Part shown: positions 46,971 to 58,222 of the stretch, in pieces
Layout: every line of letters starts with the position of its first letter
Position numbering within the stretch: the first letter of the stretch is position 1
The notes under the pieces: generated by a model
What the model was told of the DNA's origin: nothing
Databases searched by the model: none
Seen by the model: the letters and a program-made list of their open reading frames with translations, nothing else
Assembly: GCA_031002005.1 (NCBI GenBank)
Contig: CM061921.1
Location: 123,410,597-123,474,596, forward strand
Direction: 5' to 3'
Length of the DNA: 64,000 nucleotides
Origin: Vandiemenella viatica
Lineage: Eukaryota; Arthropoda; Insecta; Orthoptera; Morabidae
Program-made: the position numbers and the translations under genes

Positions 46971-48583
46971 TGCTAAAATACATACCTGCAGATCTCAGTT
47001 TAGACGTAAGCTGATTCAAATCAGGCATGTGTCGCTTTAATTTGACCTCCACTGTCTTTGAATTGAATTAAAATCTCCCCAAAAATATCCGAATAGCTCC
47101 TTACCCTAGAAAACACAGTTTTTCCATATCTAGAGTTACTTCAATCATTCCTTTGAAGCCTATCGCATACCCGTGACCTTGAATGTTCATAATTTTGCTA
47201 ACATTCTAGTCTTAATTAATGATAGTATTAAAGCGAGGAACGTAGTCTTTAAAATGATTGCTCATTTATCGATTTTGGTTAAGTATGAAGGGAGAAAGAT
47301 GTCACGTCACAAATACCACCTATAAGAACATTTTACATACCCCAGTCATCCCAGAATATCAAATGTGATCACTCTTATTCCCACAAAACAAGAAAGAAGC
47401 TGAACTGGCAGTGTTCCTGAGCCTCCTTTATTCCTTCAATATTGACTCCACCTTTATCGTAGACATGCAGACACGCGGCGTCACAGCTCACGTACTTTAA
47501 ATAAATCAGAGTCACACAAAAAAACCTCGCAATCAGTCCATGCAATAACTTTGTTCTAGAAATTATTAAAGTTGTATATCCCAAAAAGGGATGACCTCAC
47601 CAGAGCATTAATAAAAGCCCCTAGGGAAATTTATGAAGGGTCCAATGATCCTACAGTATTGCTTCTACAACAAAATAAATAGATTACATATTAGACGTTT
47701 ACATTTCTCATGAGAATATAACAAATGTTTTTAATTTCAATAAACTAATTATGGATATGATTTCCGCCATACGGTAATTTTTATAGTTATCAACGATCGT
47801 ATGTAGCTGTAGTGAATCTACGTGGGAGAAAGTAATCAAAGATTTCAGTCACATGTTACATTTTATATTCAACTACACTCGCTACAGGAAGTGCCTTCAA
47901 AGTCCTTCAATCTCTGCCCAAAGTCTACTCAGGTCCAATTGATTGTAAGATCCGGTAACTGTCTCAAATTCTATGAACTACTGTACTGAGAAGTTTACAA
48001 GATCCTTGCACACGTGTTCTGCTACAGAACATTAATGCCAATAACTACCAACGTGAACTCTACTGTACTATTAAACCATAAATACCTGTATTTTGTTAAG
48101 TAATTGAATTATCACAAAGTACACTTCCCTCAGATTTTAGAAAAATAATAACATTTTAACCCTTAAACCTATTAGTTGTGTCGTTCTCTGGTGAAAACAA
48201 ATTATTGTTTTGTAAAACCAGTTAGTCACACATGAATGTCAAGTTTCCCGAACGCCTTTCCTTCGTAATTTAAACCAGTACATTTACCACAAAATGATAT
48301 TTCAGGATTTACATTCGTCTATCAACCCCCACTGCAGCGATTTCCACGATTTTCTTTGATTGTAAATTTAACCTATAGTTAACTTTACTTTCTGGTTAGG
48401 AACGAACAGCATTTTCTTGGATTTATTTTATCCGATACTATTATTTTTCAGTATTTGCACTCTTAACTACAATAACCTTAACCACCAAAACTTTAATTTC
48501 TAATAGTAATCCAACAGTAATCTAATACAGAGTGGCCGAACATTCTCTCCATGTGTGAGTGGAGATTTTCGCGGCGTATTGAT
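46971..48583. other. No feature recognised
   Basis: Unassigned AT-rich sequence. No frames with motifs and no repeats shared with the rest of the window were found. Confidence 0.4.
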
Positions 48584-48744
48584 GCAGTAAAATCCTCTCT
48601 GGTGTCCAGCTGGATTGTATTGCATCTGGTAGGCGGTTACAGCTAGAAGGGACCTGACACCTGAAGAAGACAGCAGAGCTAGCTGTCAAAACGTCGTGTA
48701 TTTACAACAGTATCCGGCTGGACACCCCAAAGGATTTTATTGCA
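48584..48744. mobile_element. Mini inverted-repeat element with hammerhead-like core
   Basis: 31-bp inverted ends: TGCAGTAAAATCCTCTCTGG... at 48,584-48,614 and its near-complement at 48,714-48,744. Between them, 48,657-48,699 reads ACAC, CTGAAGA, A, stem GACAGC...GCTGTC, AAAAC, GTC, GTGT. The order matches the motif in the Penelope-like element at 9.6 kb. Confidence 0.65.
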
Positions 48745-49427
48745 ATCTCTCAATATTTCACGTATGGTAATTTGCACAATGTACGCTTTCCTCGAGTTAG
48801 CAGTCCTACAAAGCCGTTTAAAACACTAAACGTGTTAGTAATAAATTGTTTCCTTCACTGACAAAGGATTAACTCCCTAAATCGTTCGTAATAAAATGTA
48901 AACAAATACACGTGCTTCAAATTTATTGAACCAACACCTTTCCTAACAATTTAAATTATTATACTTATATTACAAGGCGTTTTATACACTTAATTACACT
49001 GAACAAACAACCAAAAAATATTTCTACACGTCATTTAATACTTAAAAGTAATCAGGAATGCTTGTATCACTTCACAACTTCAGGGCTTGCGAAACCAGAG
49101 ATCAATACTGGACTATAGAATGAGAAAAAATTGTTTACTAACAGAAAAGTGAAATTAAAAAAAAATATTTAATGTATTTGTGAATCGATTAACGAGGTAA
49201 TTGTGTTGCAGTTGGATTTTACCATTAAGAATTACAATTAACAAAACATATTTGTAAATTTTTGATTTTTCAAGAAAGAAAAAAAGCATCGTCCTAATGT
49301 TTCTAGATTTGTAATATAAACGAATGAATGAATACAAAAGTTATTCAGATTATAAAATTTACGATGTTTTATTTCTTAATAAATAAACTTATAAATATAA
49401 CATTACTTTTTTATTTATATAAAACAA
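48745..49427. other. No feature recognised
   Basis: AT-rich sequence to the Helitron 3' end. Short frames only. Confidence 0.4.
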
Positions 49428-49825
49428 ACTAGCTGACCCGGTCACGCGTTGCTGTGACTTAGTAATTATTGTACGTTGGATTAATGTTATTCTAAACTTC
49501 CTAAAGTAGTCAAATTAATATTCACTAATAAAGACAAAAACATTGTTGTCGATTTGGAAATTAAAATGTAATTGGTAAAGAATTACGGAGAGTTGAAATT
49601 ACGGACAACCGATCATGAAAGAATTTAATTTACATTTTATTACAAATTACTTAATTGTAATTATATAAAAAAAGGATATTTATAAAAATAAATAAATAAA
49701 TTATTTTTTATTTATTTATATAAACTGAAATTTCAGTTTTATAAATGAGGGCTATGAAGTTGATTTTTAAACATTTTTAACAATTATTTTCATTATTTTA
49801 AATTATTACAATTTATAATTTTAAT

Positions 49826-50930
49826 TTATCTAAGCGCTAATTGGTGCACAATATTTTTAGTTAGCCTGTCTTTTGCTAATACAAATAGATTTAATGGTTT
49901 CCCTACACGTTAGCAGGCGACATATAGTTGCCCATGGAAGAAACACGTATTTTCCAAATCCAAGCAGCAAACGGACATTGTTTGGCCTTGTGAGTTATTT
50001 ATTGTCATAGCGAAAGCCAAACGAATCGAAAATTGAAGCCTTTTAAATGGTATTGGATATTCTGACTGTATCATTGGAATACGTTGCAACAGGACGATTT
50101 CCCCTTTGAACATTCCAGTCATAATAGTTGCTTCAAGAACATTTCCGGTGATCCTTTTGATTACCAAACGTGTACCGTTGCATAATCTAGGTGGATTCAA
50201 ATTACGAAGAAGACGAATCGGTGAACCAATCATTAACCGGAGATTGTGTGGCAGCATTCCTGTTATATCCAAAGAGTTTAAAAACTCATTTGGAAAATTT
50301 ATGGCTTCATTTTCATTTACAATAGTATCTATTGATTTAAAAGACATCAGATCACCTGGCAACAACTGTCGTATCTGGAAGTTAATTTCGTTGACATCAA
50401 CATTTTTTGCTGCCAAAATAGCACGATTACTGAACCAATTATGATCTAAGTAATTATTTGATATATCCAGGAACACACGCTGAGGTTCATTTTTGAGTGA
50501 ACAACAGTGCAGAATTTGTCTGGCAATTTGATGTATTGTGTATTTCGATGCAGTTCTATTTCACCTTTTCCAATATTATTATTATTATTACTCCGCGATT
50601 CACTATAAGTGTGTGGCGGAGGGTGCATAGCACCTATCGAGAAGGGTTATGGTTTGGAAGGGTTATAAGGGATATGGCAGGAGGCGCCCATGGGCTATTG
50701 TGAGGAACCATCCCCGCACTCGCGCGGAGCGATCCGGGAAAACCAGCAATTGCTTACAAAATACTTGTGCCGATGGATCATTTTGCAACTGTATTCGCAT
50801 GATCATGGACAATCAAAGTGTTTCAACATTCCACCATAAAACGATTGTTTTAAACATACGTTAATCTCATCGGCAAAAGTAGAGCGAGGAATCACTGGTA
50901 ATGTCTGTCGGAAGCCACCGGATTCTTGCA
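49826..50930 (-). pseudogene. Helitron PIF1-like helicase remnant
   Basis: Read on the minus strand: GGFRQTLPVIPRSTFADEIN (about 50,865-50,925), then MRIQLQNDPSAQVFCKQLL, then an inserted LINE piece, then IGKGEIELHRNTQYIKLPDK, and after a frameshift near 50,478 a frame of 188 codons with VFLDISNNYLDHNW, TGMLPHNLRLMIGSPIRLLR, NGTRLVIKRITGN, and the helicase motif VI region AFAMTINNSQGQTMSV. A TAA at 49,910-49,912 interrupts SR after YVAC; the frame resumes as RVGKPLNLFVLAKDRLTKNI and stops at 49,826-49,828. These are the C-terminal motifs of the Helitron Rep-helicase, which unwinds DNA during rolling-circle transposition. The Rep nuclease (HUH) domain and helicase motif I were not found. It is dead through a stop, a frameshift and an insertion. 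Confidence 0.85.
50573..50743 (-). mobile_element. CR1-like LINE 3' end nested in the Helitron
   Basis: On the minus strand it ends GGTGCTATGCACCCTCCGCC and then CGGAGTAATAATAATAATAA. The (AAT)n tail and the GCACCCTCYGCCAC phrase match the end of the CR1-like copy at 57.39 kb. It splits the helicase between KQLL and IGKGEIEL, so it is younger than the Helitron. Confidence 0.7.
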
Positions 50931-51060
50931 TACGATGCTCAGCTGTCCTGATTCTTTGAACATCCTTACTTGCCGCGATTTGTGTTGCTGATTGATGAGC
51001 TCTCTCGTAGTGTGTCGTGCCTCTCTGCTACACGCATTGTCGAGGTTAGATTCTATGGCG
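50930..51060 (-). pseudogene. Possible Helitron N-terminal repeat segment
   Basis: Directly upstream of the helicase piece the minus strand encodes HQSATQIAASKDVQRIRTAE and then HRMQES. This resembles the charged, repeated segments near the N-terminus of some Helitron proteins. If so, a deletion has joined the N-terminal repeats to the late helicase. The resemblance is by eye and short. Confidence 0.35.
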
Positions 51061-51069
51061 ACATTTCAC

Positions 51070-51545
51070 TGAAAAATATTTGAATTACAACAAAAAGTGC
51101 CTTTCTGAAAGCCTTAAAATAAGACACTATAATACAGTGGTGAAACCGGAATTTTTGGGTCCATTGAAAAATACAGTAAAATGGAAGTTAAGAAATAATG
51201 AGGAAATATATAATAACATTGAAAAATTACAGAAAAAGAAGAATGATATTTTTTTCGATACATTTATAGCATGGATGACACCAGGCATTCAAGAGGGTTA
51301 GAAAGATTTGAAACAAAATGATACCAGTGAACTGTATGGAAAGAAATTTTTTTCGATAGCAGACTTTGAATATGGCAGGATTCAAAGGTAGAGAGGAGTG
51401 CAATAATGAAGGAGTACTGGGGAGGAAGAAAGAAAAAACAACAGGAGAGGAATTGAAATTGACGCGTGGTCTCTAGCTGAAGAAAAATAAGAAGAAAACT
51501 GATAAGCTAGCGAGAAATACTTACACGGTTCGAATTTATCGTAAC
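51070..51545 (+). pseudogene. LINE reverse transcriptase C-terminal scrap
   Basis: The plus-strand frame begins NKKCLSESLKIRHYNTVVKP, continues KNTVKWKLRNNEEIYNNIEK, and after lesions WSLAEE near 51,470. The IRHYNTVVKPE block and the following WKLRxNxExYxxIEK block resemble the C-terminal region of LINE proteins, after the palm. The central part, which would include the YxSE block, appears deleted between VVKPEF and LGPLKN. No catalytic residues are in this piece. It lies inside the Helitron on the opposite strand, so it presumably inserted after it. The clade is not certain. Confidence 0.5.
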
Positions 51546-51894
51546 GTTTTCTTCAATGTTATATTCATGTGTGTAATTACTTTGCCGTTAGGTATAATGA
51601 CACACAAACGATGAACAATAATACAGTATAATTATAACACAATACACAACACAATTAAAATTGAAGAAACCCACACATATGGCGTGGAATAGACTGTAGC
51701 ATAAATAAATCGAAATACAACGCCATCTATTGGATGGTTCGATAAATTAACACACCGCCATCTGTTAGGAATAAACTGTAGCGTAAATAAATTGATCTAC
51801 TGGATGATTACCCAACCTAACTAACCAAGTGTTGTATCGATAAGTTAACAAATCGCCATCTGTTAGAAACTTATGGAACTATAATAATAATTTC

Positions 51895-52190
51895 GTGAGG
51901 TCGTAATGATCTGGTGACATGGTTTCTACTGGCTGGGCATTCTGCCACTGTCGTAGGTGCCTTTACCTTGCCCGCCCATCCTGCCTGGTACAGGGGACCT
52001 ACATTTTAACGTCGAATCCGAACCACAGTACCGTCCTGGCGTATTTCACCTTACACAGCGTGTTGCACCGGAGGTTAATGCCGGGTTAAGTGTCTATAAA
52101 AATCACCGCCGAGACAGGGACTCGAACCGGGGACCTTTCCATCGCCAACCAGACGCCCTAACCACTAAACCAGCAGATCGCTTATCTTTG
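51895..52190 (-). repeat. SINE family B, well preserved
   Basis: Minus strand: head CTGGTTTAGTGGTTAGGGCG and GGTTCGAGTCCCTGTCTCGG, then a body shared with the copy at 2.0-2.2 kb. It lies inside the Helitron. Confidence 0.8.
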
Positions 52191-52439
52191 ATGGCTTACA
52201 AATAATTACAAACCATTGTCCTATGACAAACATTTAATGAACATTTATTTCACAAATAATAAATATTGAGGTCTATAATCCAGATAAAAACTATCCTATC
52301 TTTTAAGTTGGACTAAATTACACACAGTAAGCCAAATTTCATCTAAATCTGTTATGTAATTTCGGAGTTCATCCCGGACGAACATCGTGACACGAGATTT
52401 TTATATATATAAAACAGATAATGTTATAGGTATTGCCTC

Positions 52440-52905
52440 TGTTTACAATTTTTTAGTTGGAAGGGGAGTGGGGTGAAGCACAAGAAACAGTTTTGTCTGC
52501 GAACATTTCGACTTCTTTGTCTTGTCTGTGTGCTTTGGACCCTCGCTGCTGTATTCAGGATCCTGGCGTAAACGCGTCGAATGAGTTGTTGCAATGTACT
52601 GTGCATTCATTGCCTCCCGTTAAGTTGAGCCGTATCAGTTTGACTGGTATTTCCATTTTGTGCAATTTGAATAGTAATCCGTCATGCCAATTTCTTTCAA
52701 ACACATGTTCTATGTCCAGAAACACTGCGCTTGTGCTGCGTCCTCTATTAATGCGTTTAGTAACCTGAGCAGACTATTCAGTAGCGGGTGTGAGTTCGTC
52801 TGAAACCTGATTTTATTTTGGATGCTATGGAGTTTTTCCCAACGTATTTCTTGAGACTGCCTGTAATTATTCTGTCAAATGTCTTGCCGACCACATATTG
52901 GAGGG
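52440..52905 (-). pseudogene. Jockey-type reverse transcriptase scrap
   Basis: Minus-strand pieces in shifting frames: KIKSGFRRTHTRY, then the motif A region AVFLDIEHVFERNWHDGLLF (the family has xFLDxxxAFDxVWHDGLxxK, so the second Asp region is changed), KLHKMEIPVKLIRL, and after a gap MFADKTVSCASP, a damaged motif C (FADD became FADK). The distance between motifs A and C is shorter than normal, so an internal deletion has occurred. The first aspartate of motif A remains and the second of motif C is lost. It belongs to the Jockey-like group by the FLDxxxxF..WHDGL phrase. Confidence 0.65.
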
Positions 52906-52942
52906 ATGTGGGTGTGTATCATTATGGGTAGGGCTTATTTTT

Positions 52943-54797
52943 TAGAGCTTTAAAAGTAACGAGAAATTCTGTACCCGTATGTATTCGTTACTAAACCAAT
53001 CAATACCCGTTACTTTCGAATCGTTACTCGTTACTTTCGTACAATCGAACAATAGCATGAAGCATGGTATCCAGTAGCACCGCGTACGGGATAACTTCGT
53101 TACTATCGCATCGTTTCGTTACTCGTTACTTTCGGTACAATTGAACACTACCATGAAGCATTGCATCGCATACGGGACGACTTCGTTCGTACTTGTTAAA
53201 GTTTAAGTAAATTGTTTATTTAATAAAATAAGTTTAGTCAAGTTGTACATTTGGATAAAACTTAAAGTCAAGTAATTAACACATGGATCTTATAAAAAAA
53301 ACCTCTGAATGTACACTTGATTTACTGTAATGAATATTATATACGAAAGAATAATCTAATTTCAAAACAAACACCTGTTTGCATATAGAAAAAAGACCTG
53401 ACAGTGACATATCTAGTGACAATAACTAATGACGGTTAATTTTTTAAAGTAGCCTGCTCAAAAACCTGCTTTGAAGCCTGATGTGATAATGGGACATGTA
53501 TTTAACAAATATTATAATCTCATCAAAGTATTTCGTTTTTAAATAGGAGGTTTCACCAGTGTCTTCCTTCACGGTTTTCATTTTTTTTTTCGTCTTTTTG
53601 TGATAGGTTTTTTAAAGTTAATGTGCACATACCATCAAATCGGGCCTGCAGGCAAAATATTATTGACTCCCGCGTTAATTGCTGAATTTTAAAACTATTA
53701 ATATTCAAAACTTTTAAATCAATAACAATGGTTCAGGACAAACATGCGATTAGATTAATTGTTGTTGCGTCGCGGTTACAACTAACATTCAACATCAAAG
53801 CCAGAACCGTATTAATGATTGATTACATGGATCCTGCGATAATAATACAATAACTAACACCAGGTAAACGGAATAAAGTCATTGTAACTTGTTCTTTGTT
53901 TATGGAATTCTGTAACTGGAAAAAAAATGCTGCTAGATTTATTTCTGGAAATTATCACAGAACGCAATCAGTAACAGATATGTTAAACGAGCTGGAATGG
54001 GGTTCATTGGAAGACAGGAGGAGGGTGAAGACGGTCATGGGAGGGTACAAGGCGTATATTGATGGAGAGGCATGGAAAGACATTGGTGTAAGAATTAAAA
54101 GTAATGCTTCGAAGGGAAAAGATGACCATGACCACAATCTTGCACTTTATTTCAGGCACAAGTATTTAGGAAGATTCTATTTTTAGGTAAGGGTTTCAGG
54201 GATTGGAATAAGTTACCAAAAGAAATTATGAATAATTTACCAAAAACGTTTAAAGAATTTAAAGTTAAAATGTGTTGATGGCAAATGTAGGTGGATGCAG
54301 GAAAGGGGGGAAGATGAGTGTCTAGGTAATTTGCCACCGGAGCGTATGCTCAATAGCAATTTTATTAAATATTATTAGAACATAATAAGTGCAGAGATGT
54401 ATAACAAAAACTATTAGACAACTCTTTTATATTGTAAATTACACTACAAAATAAAATAGAAGGTATCAATTCTTAATATAAACAAATTACACAAATGTTT
54501 GAAATCAATAAACCTCACTTATGAACTATCAATGAAAAAACAGTAATTATCTCAAATTATTCATACAAATTTTCTATTTACAAATTATACATTGTAAATT
54601 TTATTGTTAAAAAAACAAAAAGTACAAAATTATTCTTTACGTTGGCAAAATTCGTTACATGCGGGAGCTAGAACGTGTTGGTATCTATACGACAAATGCG
54701 AGTAACGAAATGAATTTGTGAGTAACGATTCGGTACTTCGAGTCAGGCGACGAACCCGTTACTCAGTAACGAATACATCGCTACTTTTACAGCTCTA
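52943..54797. mobile_element. hAT-like element with inverted ends
   Basis: Left end TAGAGCTTTAAAAGTAACGA and right end, inverted, TAGAGCTGTAAAAGTAGCGA. The subterminal regions carry repeated CGTTACTCGTTACTTTCG-type words. Flanking 8-mers TTATTTTT and GTATTGTG match at 5 of 8. The terminal type is that of hAT elements. No transposase frame remains; a LINE fragment lies inside. Confidence 0.65.
53896..54380 (+). pseudogene. CR1-like LINE C-terminal fragment
   Basis: A frame of 96 codons (53,896-54,186) reads AARFISGNYHRTQSVTDML then NELEWGSLEDRRRVKTVMG and, after a shift, FRDWNKLPKE-like sequence near 54,200. These are the final blocks after the thumb of CR1/Jockey-type LINE proteins (RVQRRAARFVxxxY, LxWxSLxxRR, WNxLP). 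The palm and both catalytic motifs are absent. It lies inside the hAT-like element, so it inserted later or was carried with it. A one-base shift near 54,186 breaks the end. Confidence 0.75.
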
Positions 54798-56150
54798 GTA
54801 TTGTGTGGGTGGCTGGACTGCATGAGTAGAGTAGATGACGTAATGCATATTGCTCAATACATTAGCATTTGTGTGTTGCCCTCAGTTAACGTGACAACAC
54901 AAGAACGTAATATTCCTACGGAGCGTCTTACATATTTTTTAAGAAAAACAGGGAAATAAGTTGTAATACAAAAAGAACCTATTTCTTCAAATGTTGTGTG
55001 TGGGCTGATTAATTTTGCTTTCATGTTTCCCTGCTAGTAACGACAGCAATTTACAACTCAGCGTATTTGTATAATGGAACGTGTGCACCTTGTGTGTGGA
55101 TGAAAACTTCCTCATCTTTGAACTCCATCTACCAGACCCTATTTATTTACAACACAATAAAATTATCGAATTAGCCTTTTTACACATATTTAAATGATTT
55201 TTATTTCCTATATCTACTCCAGCTACATCCCTCTATGTACGGAAGTATTAGTTAGGGAAACACTGAACACTTCACGTAGTATGCAATCAGCAGACAAAAA
55301 TTATCAGAAATATAGTAATTAATTATTGCTGCATATCTTTGGTATTAGTCTACAGATACAACGTAACAAAACGGCGCTAACGTTTCTATTTCGCGTTTTT
55401 AGTTCATCCCTTACTCCTATATTTCTAATGTTATCTACACGTTTCTGTGGTAGATCCATTTCTCACGGATACTACATCGTGATAACATTAGTTGAGTGTT
55501 ACTAGAATGCCATCTTATGATTGTAATAATATACGCAAAATATTTTGTAGTATGTAGCCGTGAACAATTATTATCTTCCAAAACAAACTCCAGCCAAGTA
55601 TAAGTAATTTGGACTGAGTTTCGAAGCACACATCTGTATTGTGAATGTATTTCGTTTGTGGATTAATAAGACACTGGAAAAAGCGTAAGATACTGAAACT
55701 TTTTACTAAGCAGTCTGTCAGAGATCATCCACGAACAAGTATGCACCTTGGTATAACGTTTCAAACTCTGAGTTCTTACCATTCTTTCAGAAGCTGCAAC
55801 TACAGGCAACTGGCATCCCTTGCCAATAACCTGTGTCCTTTCTAAATGACACATATAATTATCTATTGCAGAGTTGCCATAAGTGATAATGTCTGTCCAT
55901 CAACATCAGGCTGGCGTGTAACCGGTTATGGGAGGAGTAGGGTGTGATTCCATTTGCGGCTAGCTAAAATTTTGCAGCTGAATTACTGGATAGTTACTTT
56001 CAGCTCTGGGCTGTAAAGTAACAACTGTTACACCACAAGACACTTCCAGTCAATTGCTTTCTCGTTTCGATCATACTTTGCAGTCCGAATATCTAAGTGG
56101 AAAGCCGGAAAGCAGTTCGATACTTCGTTTCACAAATGGTAAAAGAAAAG
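54798..56150. other. No feature recognised
   Basis: Unassigned AT-rich sequence. Small frames on both strands at 55,435-55,854 show no motif. Confidence 0.4.
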
Positions 56151-57460
56151 AAGTTTTTTGAGTAAAGTGTCAAGTATTCCAGGTTATTGAATCAGATGGG
56201 GTCTGCAGCAGAATTCTGGAACATGTCATATGCTCGAACATAATGAAGTTTCTAGATGAGAACGAGTTACTTACACCATGTCAACACGGATTTCGGAAGA
56301 AGAGATCGTGTGAAACACAATTGGCCGTATTTTCCCACGACATAATGAAAGTTATGGATGCAGGTTCGTAAGTTGATGCAGTTTTTTTTATTTTCAGAAA
56401 GCTTTTGATTCTGTGCCACACAACCGACTTTTAGCGAAGATTCGAGCTTACGGTATTTCGGCTCAGATTTTCGAGTGGATACGTGATTTTCTAAATGGTC
56501 GATCACAGTATGTCGTTGTTGACGGAGAAGCCTCTTCTAAGATAAATGTTACTTTGGGCGTTCCTCAAGGAAGTGTAATAGGTACACTTCTTTTCTTAAT
56601 ATTTATAAACGATCTAGGTGACAACTTCAAATGCTGGTTGCGATTGTTTGCCGACGACGCGGTTATCTATAGGGAAATAAGGCGCTCCGACGATAGCTTA
56701 GAAATTCAGCGTGATTTGGATGCTATTTTCGATTGGTGCCGTAAATGGCAGCTTACACTAAATTGCAAAAAGTGCAAGGCAATGCGGATAAGTAACAAGA
56801 AGAATCAGGTTGTTCACGAGTACAAAATAAACAATTCAGCTGTTGACACGGTTGATTCCGTGAAGTATCTGGGGGATATAATACGAAGCAACGTGAAATG
56901 GGACATGCACATAACTTCCGTCGTAGGCAAGGCTAATTTTAAATTATGATTCATAGGTCGTATTTTGAGGAATTGTAATGCTCAAACAAAGGAGATAGCG
57001 TATAAAACACTAGTGCATCCGCATCTGGATTACTGTTGTGGGGTTTGGGATCCATATCGCAAGGTTCTGATTGACTCAGTTGAGAGGGTGCAGAGGAGAG
57101 CCCCTAGATTCGTGACTTGTTGTTACAGCCCTTATGAAAGCGTTACAGAATTGATACATAGATTGGGCTGGGATAGTTTGGAAGACAGACGACGTAGCTT
57201 GCGTTCGAATTTATTGGAGAATATGCGAAAAAATTTAAATTTCGAGTGCAATGAAATACTTCTTCCGCCAACCTATTTAGGTCGCAATGACCGGAGGGAT
57301 AAGATTAGAGAAATAAGATGCCGTACTGATACTTATATGTATTCCTTCTTTCCTCGCACTATTCGGGATTGGAATGGGCGGGTTTAGGATTGGTGCTTAG
57401 CACCCTCTGCCACCCACAATGTTTGTGATTTGCAGAGTATGAATGTAGATGTAGATGGGA
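56150..57460 (+). pseudogene. CR1-like LINE reverse transcriptase, nearly one frame
   Basis: The first part, from about 56,197, reads CSRILEHVICSNIMKFLDEN and CQHGFRKKRSCETQLAVF, up to a TAA at 56,369-56,371. A one-base shift in the T run 56,382-56,389 leads into the frame 56,413-57,387, broken only by TGA at 56,947-56,949. Motif A is QKAFDSVPHNRLL with the catalytic Asp position changed (FLDF became FYF). Then come LGVPQGSVIGTLLFLIFIND, motif C LRLFADDAVIY (intact), SVKYLGDII, YKTLVHPHLDYCCGVWDPYR, RVQRRAPRFVTCCYSPY, DSLEDRRR and RTIRDWNGRV. The 3' end is ATGTAGATGTAGATG, a microsatellite-like LINE tail. Motif order and tail fit a CR1-like element. It is 5'-truncated and dead. Confidence 0.85.
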
Positions 57461-57848
57461 TCAAGAACATATTCCCACAGAGCTGCTCACTTATAGAAAT
57501 AAACTCCTGTTTCGCCTATTATGCAAAGAAGTTTTTTGATTCACACAAAACCAATTCTCGGAGCAGGAAGCCGTATGAAAGCGTAAACAGCAACCAGACG
57601 ATATAGTAAAATGAAAATGAAATTGATAGGCGCTAGTAAAAGTGCTTTTACAACAGAATTATAAAACTAACCTAGTTAGCAAAAGGAATGGATTCTCAAT
57701 TTTATTTATTTAAAAAAAATGACAGGAAATAATGAATTTGCACAAAACAGTGTACAGAAACAATCGCAATCCCTGAACAACTATTGGACATATTACATAT
57801 GAAATCAGTGTGAAAATTATTTTAAAATCCAAAGAATAAAAGAGAAAA
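57461..57848. other. No feature recognised
   Basis: AT-rich sequence between the LINE tail and the SWIM pseudogene. Confidence 0.4.
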
Positions 57849-57850
57849 AC

Positions 57851-58222
57851 ATGTCTCAGGCTGTTTCATATTTGGCAGTAATGTTAAACGATGATAACAC
57901 AATCAATCTCAGCTATTTGAAAGAGAAAGGCAACATCGCCAAATTCGAAGTTTAATCACGCCATATTAACGCCAAGACGTACACATGCTATATCGATTAT
58001 TCGCCGAACTCCACAGGTTACGCGGGTATCAAGCGATACTACTGCGAATGCGCTAACGGTAGCAGAATGACAGGATGCTGTTCTCATGTAGCTGCGGTAA
58101 TTTATTACCTTTCATGTACTCGATACTTATCCAAAAATTTTCTACCGTCTCAAGTTCTAAGCAGGCTTTTTGACGATGTTCATGCAAATCCTGTTATAGA
58201 AACGGATAGCGACGAAGATTAA
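57851..58222 (+). pseudogene. SWIM-type zinc-finger protein, C-terminal part
   Basis: A single frame from ATG 57,851 to TAA 58,220-58,222 is interrupted only by TAA at 57,953-57,955. It reads MSQAVSYLAVMLNDDNTINL, then after the stop SRHINAKTYTCYIDYSP, then a CxC...CxH zinc finger: YYCECANGSRMTGCCSHVAA followed by VIYYLSC and an acidic end (ETDSDED). The C-E-C, C-S-H spacing is the SWIM pattern, and SRHINAKxY before it with VAAVIYYL after it is a known arrangement in arthropod proteins that appear to be transposon-derived. The N-terminal part is missing. The stop replaces a residue that is probably Gln in relatives (CAG to TAA needs two changes, or CAA one). The one-stop state suggests a fairly recent loss. 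No terminal repeats were found around it. Confidence 0.75.

Larger units (their letters stand above)
49428..52413 (-). mobile_element. Helitron with decayed RepHel and nested insertions
   Basis: Minus strand. The 3' end reads GCGTGACCGGGTCAGCTAGT followed by T (49,428). The 5' end at about 52,413 reads TATAAAAATCTCGTGTCACG. Both are typical of insect Helitrons. Helicase remnants lie at 49,826-51,060. Inside are a CR1-like 3' piece (50,573-50,743), a LINE scrap on the opposite strand (51,070-51,545) and a SINE (51,895-52,190). That the two ends belong to one copy is inferred from orientation and spacing. Confidence 0.7.
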
